In this document: positions 11,755 through 25,000 of the stretch, in pieces | How the letters are laid out: every line of letters begins with the position of its first letter | How positions within the stretch are numbered: position 1 is the first letter of the stretch | DNA from: Eutreptiella sp. 'Long Island Sound 2002' | Lineage: Eukaryota; Euglenozoa; Euglenophyceae; Eutreptiales; Eutreptiaceae | Assembly: GCA_964036045.1 (NCBI GenBank) | Contig: OZ038388.1 | Span: 7,854,890 to 7,918,889, forward strand | Reading direction: 5' to 3' | Length of the DNA: 64,000 bases | Translations under genes and position numbers: made by a program | The notes under the pieces: generated by a model | Databases searched by the model: none | What the model was told of the DNA's origin: nothing | The model's input: the letters and a program-made list of their open reading frames with translations, nothing else

Positions 11755-12817
11755 CAAGGGGGGGGGGGGTACATTGGGGGGTAATCTTTGGGAGGGGGGT
11801 TTACCACAAATTCTTCTGGATCCTGCCTTAAGTGAGCCATCTGTGCATAGTTTCCGTCCCATTGCCTATTTATTTGAAAATGCCCGTTGATTGAACTCAG
11901 GAGGGTGTACGAAAAAAAAGAGCCACTTCTGTGCATTCCGAACCCAGAAAACCCTTCTTGAGGTACAAGCCAATGAGAACGAACCAAAACCAACGATAAA
12001 AATACCTGACCTACAGTTCTTCTGTAGTGTTTGACATCCCTAAGCAACAGGGCTGTTCATTCTTATCGCCATGGTACCTTAGGCCACAGACATCCTGTCT
12101 TGCAGGTGTCAGGGGGCCTCCCACCTGGGGATACACTTGGAAGGTTTCCAAAAAATCCCAGCTGCATGCCATTGTTGCTAAAGATCAGCTCAACTGGTGG
12201 CTACATAGCCCTGTTCTGGCGAGAGATGGGAGATCAGCTGAGATAGGTAGACCACTCAGTGGCGAGTCAGATCAGCATCAAGGATGTGGTGATGCTCACA
12301 TTTACAGGGCAGTTGCATGAAAATGGGTGGCGATGGGATCGTCGGCAGAATGCCCATCGCCTCCACAGAAATCGCGAATCGATATGTGTGCAAACAGTCC
12401 CAATATCCACAGGATGCAATGATTCCAAATGGGACATGCTTGAACTGGCAACGCTCTGGTACAGACCGTAAAATGCACATTGAGCACAACAAAACATGCT
12501 TGAGCTGGCCGGCCATCCGCAAAAGGGCGCACGGTGGCAGACCCACAGCGCTGCAGGGCTCGCCAGCATGCCTGCAAAGAGGCAGGCTCACTACACTGCA
12601 CTCCCCAGTGAACCCCCTAAAACAGCGTGCTACGGGATTCGGCGCTCCTCATCCCCCCCCCCCCCCCGCGCGGTGGGTGTCCACTGGTCTGTCCCAACAT
12701 GTCACATCCGCAATCGGACATGAGCACAACCCAGAACTCCGTTTCGGATTTGCAGGCAAACGTCCAGAGCTTTGCCGCTCCCCCTCCACTCCCCCCGTCC
12801 TGTGCCCCACGATGGCC
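11755..12817. other. 3' flank of gene 1; no other gene recognised
   Basis: This lies downstream of the gene 1 stop codon, which is read on the minus strand at 12,818. It has a G run (about 11,758-11,769) and a C run (12,652-12,667). I found no clear polyadenylation signal that I would rely on. Confidence 0.4.
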
Positions 12818-13080
12818 TTACTGAAAGGGCAGGGCGGAGTAGCCTGGGGGCAGCGCCCGCAGTCGCTTCTCGTCGAAGATCACTTCCAAGTCCCCCGAGC
12901 GAAAGAGGGTGGCACATGCACAAAGCCCTGTGGAAAGCCCGGGTAACACAAAGGTCGCCCCATCGCCTTGGGGAGTGCCATTCAGGCTCCATCGCAGCTC
13001 CGCACGATCCGGGGCAATGTCGGCCCAGCAGCCAATGACGTCCCCAATGGTCCACTTCGTCGAAGGCCAGCCAGGGGCAC
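12818..13080 (-). CDS. Gene 1 last exon: C-terminal half of SPRY
   Basis: The acceptor AAATCTGCAG precedes 13,080. The exon enters with two bases (phase 1), matching the phase-1 donor at 16,464. It encodes KWTIGDVIGC, a LRWSLNG strand, TLFRSGDLEV and GYSALPFQ, then TAA at 12,818-12,820. Gene 2 has the same sequence blocks in one uninterrupted exon. Confidence 0.85.
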
Positions 13081-16000
13081 CTGCAGATTTGTGCAAAGAC
13101 AGCGAGACTACACTGGGGGACGGCATTAAATTGTTGGGGCGGGGGCAGGGCTGTCACAGGCACAAAGCACAACTGCAGGCCGACCTCCGGCTGAAGAGGG
13201 GGGATGGCAAGAAAGAATAGACAACTCAGTACTGTGCCTCGGGTTGGGGTCGTAATGATGACGTTGTTGTTGCCCCCCCCCCCCCCCATGAATGTCTGTT
13301 GCGCTTCATGGATGTGGATGATGCAGCGGCTCGCTGAATCTATACCACCATCACACGTCGTGGGGGAATGAATCAAGAATCGTCAAAGCCACACCCAAAG
13401 GTGTGTCACAGGAGGTGTTGGGAGGGGGCATGTGGGGGGGTGGGGGGGGGGTTGGCACAAGGCCTCGGTATCGGATTGTTTGCCTTTGGCGGCACCTATT
13501 GGCCTCTCGGCACTGCTCATTCTGACCCTCTGTGGGCCTGAACGTGTTTTGGTTGTGTCAACGGAGCCCCTGGATGACTTGCTGTTTTGGGGGGGGGGGG
13601 TCATCCATGCATTCCACAGCCCGTCACCCGGGGGAAATGTTGGAAAGGCCGACCAAACCAAACGAAGCCCATCAATGCTCAACACAATGCTGCTTTGGAG
13701 TGCGTTCCAATGGAGCCCCCACAACACAACCAAAAGCCTGGGCCTGGCTGGGCTCTGAATCCACCGCTGCAGTAGAGGCTTTGCATGCAAAACCGTGGCC
13801 TCCAGGGGGTGGGGGCGGGGTGGGGCAGGTGTGGGCCAGCAGTTGGACAGGGCAAGAAGGGGAAAACCTGTTTTACCTTCGTACCGCTGGGGTCATCCTG
13901 CGCCCCTTCAGGACCTCCGACCCTGTCTGTACTTGTGGAGCGGGTATCGAGGCATGGTGGGCTGGGGTCAGGTAGGGGGGAGGGCACTTGGGAAGGCAGT
14001 GGTGTGCCTGCCCCCAGGGCATTGCTTGAGCAGAGGGGGGGAGGGGGGGAGGAGGTCCAGGGGAGGGGGGGAGGGGGTCCAAGGGGGGGGAGCCCCCCCC
14101 CCCCCCGCCCTCCTGCCGGAATGAACCATATCAGGAATTGCAAAAATGCACCACATTGACCCATTCGGTAAATACATTTGTGATAATGTTTGAGCACAGG
14201 TACTCAAATCATCTTTTTGGGTCCATACATTGTGCCCTCACCTAAACACCACCAGGCAACACAAACAGGAAGCACGGTGGAATGCTCATTGTTATCAAAT
14301 TGTTTGCCGAAGATCAATCAGAGTTGGACTCACCTGAGCTGGGCTCACCAACACCAATGTCATCCTCTTCTGAACTGGAAGAGGAACCAGAAGAATCTGA
14401 GTTGGATGACGAGTCACTGCTTGGGGCAGACACATCATGGAGTGTTCAGAAAAAGTGTGGAACATGCTTTCTGTGCCACATTGTATGCCTCTTGCCTTTT
14501 CTCCCAGTCCATCTATCTTGGAAGCGAAAATAGAGGATCGCGTCTACAATGTCGTTGCGTTTTGCGCGGGGACACGTTTGGACCGGGGTGCCGAAGAACG
14601 CACTTATGGGACGCTGGGACATGGTGTCTGCAACAGAGGGAAGAAAGGACACAGTGAGTGGAGTGACCAAAGAACCCTGCTATAGGTGCGCCGAAGGCGC
14701 TGGAGGAAAAAATTGGCCCAAACGAAAAAACGTTCCCAGAACCCTGATTCTCAGGTGAATTAGAGCGGAGGGGGGAGGGGGGGAGGGGGTACAAGGGAGG
14801 GAGGGAGGGGGTCCAGGGGGGAGGGGTCCACCCCCCTGCCGGAATGAAAATTAAAGCAACGCCCTGCCCCTGGCCTGCCCCTCACAGGCTGCACCTCTGG
14901 CCTCTGCAGAAGCCACTCTGTGTCACGGGGTCCCTCAAGGACGCATCCCCCGGAGAAGTGATTGTGGGATGCACAAACATGATTTCATGGCGTCCGCACG
15001 TCCTTTGCGTCGTTTTTGGGTGTCGGCGCCCCGGGACGTGCCGCAGACAGGGATGACCGCAGCGGGAGTGGAGGTGCTGCCCAGATACATCCTTGAGGAC
15101 GGGCTGAGGGCCCTGGCCGATGTGGTAGGGGCAGTGTGAGGGGGGGGCGGGGGGTCGCACAAGGCGACAGGCCTTCCTCCTCTCCAGACCCTTCGGCGCG
15201 TGATGTGGCCCTTTTCGAACCGCCTCGGTATTGTGCAGTGCCACAGACGCGGGTAACTGCGACGGCAGTGGAGGGGCCGGCGAAGGCGGCAGGTCACCGC
15301 CATGTGGCTCAAGAGGCCTCGGGCATTGATTACACTGGCGGCGGGACCGGCTTACTCCCTGTGCCACCCGCGCTGTGGGATACGAATGCTGAACGCAGCC
15401 CCGCATCCCTGCAGGACACCAGGTCGCAAGGCACAGGGCCGCAGAGCAACAAAATCAGAACAAACGGCTCTTCAGTGCCATGGGCGCCTTTCGCTGTGAC
15501 GGATGTGGTTCCCTAAAAGATTGAGCTACAGGTCAGGTAAGCCAACAAGCGACCAAAACACATTGAGGCCGGAACACTGAGAGTGTACAACTTTGAATTT
15601 GGTGATGTGGATACCACAGACTGAACAGAACATTGCCACAGCCAAATTGTGTTGACAGCGGGGGTGTTGTTGCACGGTGCGCGCACGGTGCGGCACCTTT
15701 CTGATGTTTCTGGAGATTTTACCCAGTGAAGAGGCCCACTGCAAAGCACTTTGGCGGGTGTCCCCAAATGCTTGTGGATGGTCGCCAGAGGCCTTTGGAC
15801 GATACCTCATGTATATCGCAGCCTTGCACAGTGCGCGCCCGGTGCGTGCAACACCCTCTCCGGGGGGTGCCCCATCCTCAGTCCGTGAGGGCACATTCAG
15901 CTGACACAAGTGAAACTACACGACAGTTGGGGCGTTTTCGCACAGCGCGCGCACAGCACCAATTTTTACGTTGTTTATCCCGGGGACACCCCTGCAAACC

Positions 16001-19000
16001 ACTCACCTGCAGAAGCGTGCATGATCTATTCAAAACAGCATCGGGGGTGCAGAATTCAGGACCCTGGGTCCTGTGGCTACCGGTGGTGGAAAACAGCCGA
16101 CTTTGCACCCAGCGCACGCACAGAGCACGGTGCGCCCCCAGTATGCCAGACATCTCCTCCTGTGCAATGGGACGCGGACCACCAGAGTAAAGGAGGGACC
16201 AGCCACATGCGCAATCAGGTCAAGCCGTGCACAGGGCGATGGGTTGGGCACAGTGGCATAGGGGGGGGGGGGGGCAGGGGCAGGGGACGGGGTGGGGCAG
16301 GGGCACCAGCAATGGGGTAAGAGCTTGCTGGAAGTGCAAAGGAGAAGGGCAGGCGGAGGGGCAGGGGGGACGATGGGTTGCACATGCACCGTGAGGAGGA
16401 CACATGTTGCGGCCGCACCGCCCTGTGCTCTGCTGTGCGGCGTGGGAGCGCACGGTCGCATACCCCCGCCGGCCGCATGAAGTGCGGCGCCATGACAGGC
16501 ATAGCCCCATGAAGTGGCATCGTCGCCGCAGCCCTCACCGGACGGGGGGGCCCACTGGGGCTGGCACCACCCCACAGCAACGGCGTCCCCTCTCAAAAAG
16601 ACCGCCTCAAAGTAATAACGCCCGCTGCACACTGTCACCGAGGACCGCCCATGAATGCTGTACACCTGGGGCGACGTGCGCGGTGGCCGTGAGGGAGCCG
16701 CATGCACCACAGCACATTGATGCATCAACACAGAGGATGGCAGCGCGGGGGTAGAGCCTGCACTTTGGCTGATCACATGATGGGTAGAGGGGTGCTGGTG
16801 GGTGTCAGAGCCTTCACTAGGGATGCATTGGAAGGGAAGGGAGCTCAGAGGCGGCCTCAGAGGCGGTTGGACAGGCGGCTGGAGGAGGTTGCAAAGCGGT
16901 TGGGGGCGGTTACTGTCGGTTACAAATGCCATTGAAGCGGGCACTTGGCGTCACGGGGACAGTGGCTGGGCATAGGCTGGGCGCCCTGGAGCGGGGGGGG
17001 GGGGGTACCTCCCCCCCTTCCAATGCATCGCTGGCCTTCACTTTGGCTGAGAGCCCGGGCCCATGGGCCTGGGGAGTGTGTGGGGGGTGTTGTCGCACTG
17101 GGCGACAGGCCCCGGGGGGCACTGCCTACAACTGACCCACAGTCCCACAGGCAGCCATTCCGGACATTGTCACTCCACTGGGCAATGGTGCAACCCGTCC
17201 CAAAAAAAAAGCAAAGGACTGAAAGGAGGGGACAAGGAGGCTGGATAGGTACCTCTGAGTCATGGAGGGTCTACGGTTGTGCCCCCCTGTCCGGAACCTG
17301 GTTTGCTGCGCTGCGCTCCGCAATGTTTGGTGGAACCGGCAGAAGCGACACCCCCGCTATATGGGATCATTCACAGGGATTTGTCCACGATCACGGACGA
17401 CTGGGTAACACAGGCCCTGTGGGGCATATGAAATTGCTTTGTTCTTCCTTCCTTCTCCCAGCTCGTTTTCACTTTGTTGTCAGGTCCAATCTGTGTGTTG
17501 CAGGAGTCGAGAGTGCCTCTGAGGCATGTGATTCCAACGACTGTTTTCGATGTCTCAAGACATTTTGGCCCGTGATGAGGCCCGCTCACAACTGATCAGT
17601 ACTCCTTTCTCTTTTCCTCTCTCTTCCTCCCTCCTCTTCTCTGTGGGCGCCTATGCCACAAGTGCCACTGCGGAACAAAAGGGTGGCCACAGGATGCGCT
17701 GCCTGTGGTGCACATGGTGCGTGCTGGGCAGGCCAAGTGGGAGTGCGATGTGGGGATGAGGAGCGGGTTTGCCCAGCGCATGTTTTGTCAGTCCCCCACG
17801 ACCAACGCGCCCCGCACCGGTCGCACACATGAGCGTCTGCCGCGTGCAGGTCCGGCGGGAACACGCAATCCAGTGCGCAGGGTGTGCGCACATATGCCGC
17901 CGTGTCCATGCGACACCCTCGTGACACTGACAGTACTGATGCCAGTCCACACACACTCAGCCTGTGTTCATGGTCCTCGTCGGGCTTGGGGCCCGGGGTG
18001 TTCCCATCATATGGATGCGCATGTGTGTGGGACCGCAGAACTCCGACCCCTTGTTTCTGACACATGCTCCCCAACAGCCGTGAGGCATTCATATGGAGAC
18101 TCCCCAACCCCTATTCACGAGGAGTCGCGCCTGAAACTGCATGTGCAATACCGAAGCACGGTCGAATCAGAAGATGTTGTAAGGCCAAGCTGACATGGGG
18201 AAGCACCCTCCAAGTCCCCCCCACGGCACAACACCTTCAATGCTCTGTCCCCGCGGGGCTCCAATCGCTGAACCATGGGCACCACCTCCTGCACGTCGAG
18301 GGAGGGGTCCAGCAGGTTTGCGATGGCCGCGCGGAAGCACCAGTCCACGGGCCTATTCCCAGCCTTGTCCCGGAGGTCCGTGCGGTGCCCCGCGGCCAAC
18401 AGCACACTGACGACCTCCAGAGACCCGTACTTCACGGCGTAGTGCAGCAGCGAGAGCTGTGTGCCGGCCTCGCTGACCGTGTCGCTGAACTGTCCCCCTG
18501 CGAACGGACGAGGGGTGGGCACGCAGGCAGTCCAAGTTCATTGGGAGACAGTATGCGGACCGCCGGGAGGGCGCGGGCCCAGACACCGTCGGGAGGGCCC
18601 ACAGGGAGGGGGTGTCTGCCCCATGCACGGGGCTCCCCATCCCCAGACCCAGCCCCCATACCTACACACACAAATATCTATGGATATACCCACTCAACGA
18701 TTATGGCATACCTCCATGGCCCCAAACCCTCAGACAGGCATCCCCCTCGAGCTATGCATGCGGTGGTAGTGGGTCGCGCGCAGCCCCCCCTCCCCCCCGC
18801 TACACCCCGTCCCGCCAATCCCCCCCCCCCCCCCCCCAGGGGAGAACGCTCCCACATGGCCCACGAGGGGAAACCTGGCCCAAAGCAGGCGCCTGCAAAA
18901 CAGGCCGAAGCAGAATGCCGAGGAGGCACTGCACAAGCGTGTTTGGAGGGAGCATGCGAGGTCTCCAAGAGGCGGGACACGGACTGCGAAGTCAAATGCA

Positions 19001-22000
19001 GCAGAATGCGGTGCCCCGCCCCCCCCCCCCCCGGTCCCTCTCTGCAGCACAGCAACACGCCCCTGAAGTTCAGCAAGTGCCCAGAAGATGCCGCACGGCA
19101 GGCGCACAGGCCCGCAGGTCGAAAAGGTGGTTCCATAAGGGACTGTTGACCGTTTGTGTGGTTGCCATATGCGACGGATCAACATATCACACAGGGGGCG
19201 AACCCATTTTGTTGGGCCCAGCCACGGCACGAAGCCCACTCCCTAAAATGCACTCCTGAAACCTCTGGGAATCAAGGATCAGAGCTGCCCGATGCTACCC
19301 CCCCCCCCCCCTGCGCAAGCACGGCCGTGGTCCCAAAAACCCAGGCAAAACAGCGGTTCAACGCCCAACCCGTGCTTAGACAAGACTGTGCTTGCGTGTG
19401 GCACACACGATGGCAAACACACATGACTGCCCACATCCAGGAGAGCCCTCAGATGCAGATGGTGATAGGCTGTGGAAAGGGAATATCAGGAATGGCTCAA
19501 AATCACAATGAAAACAAACGTCATCGGGTGGCAATGTGCGGTAAAATGCTTTTAAACCCCATGTTACATCTGGGACCACAAAACAGTGGTCCCAAAAAAT
19601 CCTAAAAACAGCGGTTCAACGCCCACCCCATGCTTAGACAAGGCCGTGCTTGGGCAAGGGGAGGGGGGGGGTACAATTGTCCCAGAAGGCGACGTGGTAG
19701 CGTACGTAACACTTATGTTACACCGGGCGGACATATGGCGAGGGTCGACACCCTGTCACTGGGAGTCAAGGCTGCTGCCATGGTAGCCAGGCCAAGGCCG
19801 CCGCCGTGGTAGGCAGGAGTTGAGACGGGCACGTCCCCCGCTGCCCAGGCGCTGGCTACGCACACGAGCGTTCTGGCGTTGTGCCGCTCGCACCGGCACT
19901 GAGATCACTGCGATGTACCAATCGGTTCGCAGCCCCCCGGCCCTCCTGCCGCGGTATGGCCAAGGGGGCTGCAGCAGCGAGCGTGTGTCGTGGAAGAGAA
20001 GAGGGGGGGGGGTCCGGACCCCAAAAGTTTGGGTGCCAAAGATGGCCTGACTAATTTCTTCATTTGGTAAAATTTCATGGCTTCGCCGTACAAAATCCGA
20101 GTCCGGGGAGGGCGGAGGGTGGGTGAACTCCCCGTGGCACAGGTCAGGTACAGCCCCCAGCCGACTGTGTAATGATTGCAGCCTGGACTGCAGCCTGCAC
20201 CTCAAACGACACTGGTCGCTGCCACGGTGACCAGTTGTCAGTGTGGGGTCTGGAGATGCTTGTGGGTGATTGGAAAAATATCAGACACCGAAAAATACGT
20301 TTGCTCAACTGTGGTGCCATTGAAAGTAGCAGCCAACAGGAGGGTAAGGTAGGAGCAGATTGAGCTACAGGTCAGGTAAGCCAACAAGCGACCAAAACGC
20401 ATTGAGGCCGGAACACTGAGAGTGTACAACTTTGAATTTGGTGATGTGGATACCACAGACTGAACAGAACATTGCCACAGCCAAATTGTGTTGACAGCGG
20501 GGGTGTTGTTGCACGGTGCGCGCACAGTGCGGCACCTTTCTGATGTTTCTGGAGATTTTACCCAGTGAAGAGGCCCACTGCATAGCACTTTGGCGGGTGT
20601 TCCCAAATGCTTGTGGATGGTCGCCAGAGGCCTTTGGATGATACCTCGTGTATATCGCAGCCTTGCACCGTGCGCGCCCCGTGCGTGCAACACCCTCTCC
20701 GGGGTGGGGGGGGGGGGGGGGTGCCCCGTCCTGCGATACGGGTGGGGGAGGGACGCAGGCGGGTGGCAGGGCAGGGCCTGCCCCGGTGGTGCCCCATCCC
20801 TGTGCCCCGCGCGACAGCGTTAGGCGCGTCGTAGCGGGCCCGCACTCGAGTTGGGGCCGAGCCATTGTCTCTGCCACGGGGCCGCCGGACAACGGAGAAC
20901 GGAAGGCGTTCGGGGGCCCCCCACGCCAACGCGGCGGGCCCGCCTGCAAACAGCGCGCACAATGGCCTTGGAGGGCCCCCGGGAGGCGGTGTGCCCCTCC
21001 GGGCGATGGGGGACAAACCGTTCAGCCCCGAGGTCATGGCGCTGTCCAACAAACTGACCACCTGCAGGCACTGTGCGGTCTCCTCCGCAGAAAGCGCCTG
21101 CAGAATCCCGCTGAAGGTGCGGAGGTCGACCTCCAGCAGCTCGTAGACGGTCAACATCGGCAGGTCCTTTTCGGTGGCGGAGGCCAACAGTGCCACGGCC
21201 CTACAAAAGGGGGGTGCCAGGGATTTGATTTGATTTGATTTGAGGGCCGATGTTGAGGCTCACAGGCCGCCTGGGGGGCGCTCGATGGCTGTCCCGACGA
21301 CCCTACATATCGGCCGGCCATGCATGTAGTGCACTCCCCGTCCGCGTCCGCGGGCCAGGGGGGGGGCAGGCTTGTCGCCGTGCCGCGGGCTGGGTGAGGA
21401 GGGGGGAAGGGGAGGGAGGCACGCGCACCCAGCTGGGAGGGGGGGCGTGGAGGCTCCGGCGGATGCCCACCCGGGGCCCGCACACCTGGGTCAGGGCGCG
21501 TCAAAGACGACCTGCACCCTGCGGCGCTGTCGCCACGCCCGCACGAGCTCGCGGGTTGCGAGCCACGCTCGCGCGGTGGCGTCTTCCCCCGCGCGGGGGT
21601 ACTGGTGCTGCAAGGGCAGCGGGGGCACCCCCGGGGCAGGCAACACCGCATACCACACGGAATACACCCTGGGGATCGAGGCCAGCACTGCGCCGTCTGC
21701 CGCATACTAGTTCGGGGGCATGGTGAGGGGCCGGTTGCCCCGGGAGAGGCACAAGACGGTGCCGTCGTGGGTGACACCCACCCAGTGGCCCCCGGATCCC
21801 TCCGCCACGTCGTCCCACCCCTCAACCAAGAGCGCCCGGCGCTGCGGGGCGCTGGTCTATGCCTGCGGGGTGGAGGCCCCGCCGTGGCGGACGGGGAGGG
21901 GGCCGAGGTCCGAGGGGTGCCAGCAGTGGGACCACCCTGGCAACGTGCCCTCCCTCCAGTGCAGGCGGGGGGACTGCCAGAGCGGGGCTGCCGCGCCATA

Positions 22001-25000
22001 CCGCCAGCTGAGGGCCTCGTGGAGCGCAGGCCCGGACACCGCCAGGCCCTGGGGGACCCGCTGCAGCGCCGACAGCACCCACCAGCGGTCCGCCCCCATA
22101 GCCATCCAGTGGGGGAAGCACCCCATGAGGATGTCCTCCAGGCAGAGGTGGCAGGGGAGCAGCCCCCGAGGACGTGGGGGTGCCAGGGATGTATCGGAAG
22201 GGGGGAGTGGGGGAGGGGGGTGAGGCTGAAACGGGGGGGGGGGAGTTGGCTGGGACCCCCTCCTCCTAGGGTCCCCTATGGTCCCGCTGAAGGCGGACCG
22301 AAAATATTGAAGCTTAAATCCTCTTGGCACCGAAGGCACCGAAGCAAATTTTGGCTGTCAGCCTCAAACATTGGAAAGGGAGGAGGGGTGGGGGGGGGGG
22401 GGGGGCAGGGCGTTGCTTGAGCGGAGGGGGGAGGGGGGGAGGAGGTCCAGGGGAGGGGGGAGGGGGTCCAAGGGGGGGGAGCCCCCCCCCCCCCCCCTCC
22501 CCGGAATGAACCATATCAATCGGGAATTGCAAAAATGCACCACATTGACCCATTCAGCATATACATTTGTGATAATGTCTGAGCACAGGTAATCAAATCA
22601 TCTTTTTGGGTCCATACATTGTGCCCTCACCTAAACACCAGTAGGCAACACAAACAGGAAACACAGTGGAGTGCTCATTGTTATCAAATTGTTTGCCGAA
22701 GATCAATCAGAGTTGGACTCACCTGAGCTGGGCTCACCAACACCAATGTCATCCTCCTCTCAACTGGAAGAGGAACCAGAAGAATCTGAGGCGGATGACG
22801 AGTCACTACTTGGGGCAGACACATCAGAGAGGACACCATTGGAGTGTTCAGAAACAGTAAGGAACATGCTTTCTAGTAAGGAACATGCTTTCTGTGCCAC
22901 ATTTATACGCCTCTTGCCTTTTCTTCCCAGTCCATCTATCTTGGAAGCGAAAATAGAGCATCGCGTTTACAACGTCGTCGGGTTTTACGCGGGGACACGG
23001 TTGGACCGGGGTGCCGAAGAACGCACTTATGGGACGCTGGGACATGGTGTCTGCAATAGAGGGAAGAAAGGTACAGCGGGGTGACCAAAGAACCCTGCTA
23101 TAAGTGCGCCGAAGGCGCGGGAGCAAAAAATTGGCCCAAACGATTAAACGTTCCCAAAACCCTGATTCTCAGGTGAATTAGAGTGGAGGGGGGAGGGGGG
23201 GAGGGGGTCCAGGGGAGGGAGGGAGGTGTTCCAAGGGGGAGGGGTCCCCCCCCCCCCTGCCGGAATGAAAATTAAAGCAACGCCCTGGGGGGGGGGTTGG
23301 CATGTCGCCATGGTGTATTGTTCTCGTCTGCGACTGGCGACGCCTATTGGCTGATCACCATTCGCTGCCCTTCCCTAGGACCCTCTCCTTCCATAGGCCG
23401 TGGTGCCCATTGGCCTCTCAGCACTCCTTCCCTTTCCTTTCGCTTGGTCGGTTGTGCCAACGGAGCCCCTGGACCTTCCCTGTTTCACTGCTCCGTGTCC
23501 AGTCCACACGGAGGAGGGCACCTACCTTCGGGGGGGGGGGGGGTACCCCCCCACTCCTCCTACGGTGTACGGCCGTTCTAATACATCACTGGGGGGCGCG
23601 GAGCAGCGACCGAGGGGTGGATTTGATTTGATTTGAGGGCTGATCTTCAGGCTCACAAGCCACCTGGGGGGTGCACGATGGCTGTCCTGACGACTCTGCA
23701 TATTGGCCGGCCATGCATGCGATGCGCGCCCCGTCCGCGCCCGCGGGCCGGGGGGGCAGGCCGCACCGCCGTGCCCCGGGCAGGGAGGGGGGGAGGGTCA
23801 CTCCTGCAGGGGGGGGGGGGGGCTCCCACGTGCGTGTGTGCGACCGAGGGGTGGGCAGGGGCGGGCGAGGGGGGGCGTGCCGTAAGGGCGGGGCCTTCCT
23901 GCGAGCTCTTCCAACGCCCCACACCCAAACAGGCCCCAAGTGCTCCCTCGCCGGCATTGTCTTGAAGGGGTGTTTGGCGAGCCAGTGGCTGTGGGGCCTT
24001 GTCCTGACGGCCTGTACAATACGGCCAGTCCGGATGGTCTGCTGGTCATGGGGGTCGCTGTTGGCGAGGGGCTCTCTGCCACCCCCTTTGCCTTCTTCTG
24101 CATCCAACAAGTGCAACACCCCCCCCCAAAAAAAACAAAAAACACAAGCTGTGCTACACAGGCCACGGCGTCGTCAACACTCCCCTCACTCGATCTCAAG
24201 CTGCAGCATCATCCGTCATCATTATGGGCTGCCAAACAGCGTGGCCCGACGTTCCCTGTCCGTAACGTGTGTTGGCACACACAAAGCGGAGAGTCTGGAT
24301 GGCAACCCTTCGCCCTTCGATGTGGCGTGGCTTGAGTGGGTGGAGGTGTTGGGGCACAGCAGCCCAACGGACGCCCTGCACACGCCACAGAAACGCCCCC
24401 TAAGTGGCCACCATGCTGTTGTGGCGAGGAGAACGAGGGGCGGTGGGGGATGGGGTGCGTCCGGACTGTGTGCCGCATGGCTGAAGGGGCTTGCTTCAAC
24501 TCCGCGGGGCTGGGGAATGACCGTCTCGGAGTTGGACACAAATAGCTCACGGCATGGCATCCACCTCAACGTGGTTGGCTTCTGATCCTTCTGCCACAAA
24601 TGTCCACTGGGGGCTCCCAAACGGGTGAACTCGCGCGCAGGACATGGCACACCCTTGGTACATGAGCACGACCCCCCTCCTCCCGCCTGCCCCTCTGCAA
24701 CGGGGGCGGATCTCGGTGTCGCACCCCTTCTGATAGTCACTGCACTCGGCAAAGGGCGTGGGAGAGCAGTCCCCCTCCCTCCCCCTCCCCCAGGGGCTGC
24801 AGGCTGTGGCCTGGGCGGGGGGCAGCCCTCCCGACCGGCAGACACACCGATGCGACCACTGCCCCACAACGCGGAATGTGGATGCGAGGAGCTCTGCCGA
24901 ATGCGACGTCCCGAGCGCCGGGGGCTTCAGCAATTCGATGGCGAAGAGGGTGTGCGCGGCGTTGTCCGTGGCCGGTGGGGGCAGGGCCTCCCGGACGTTG

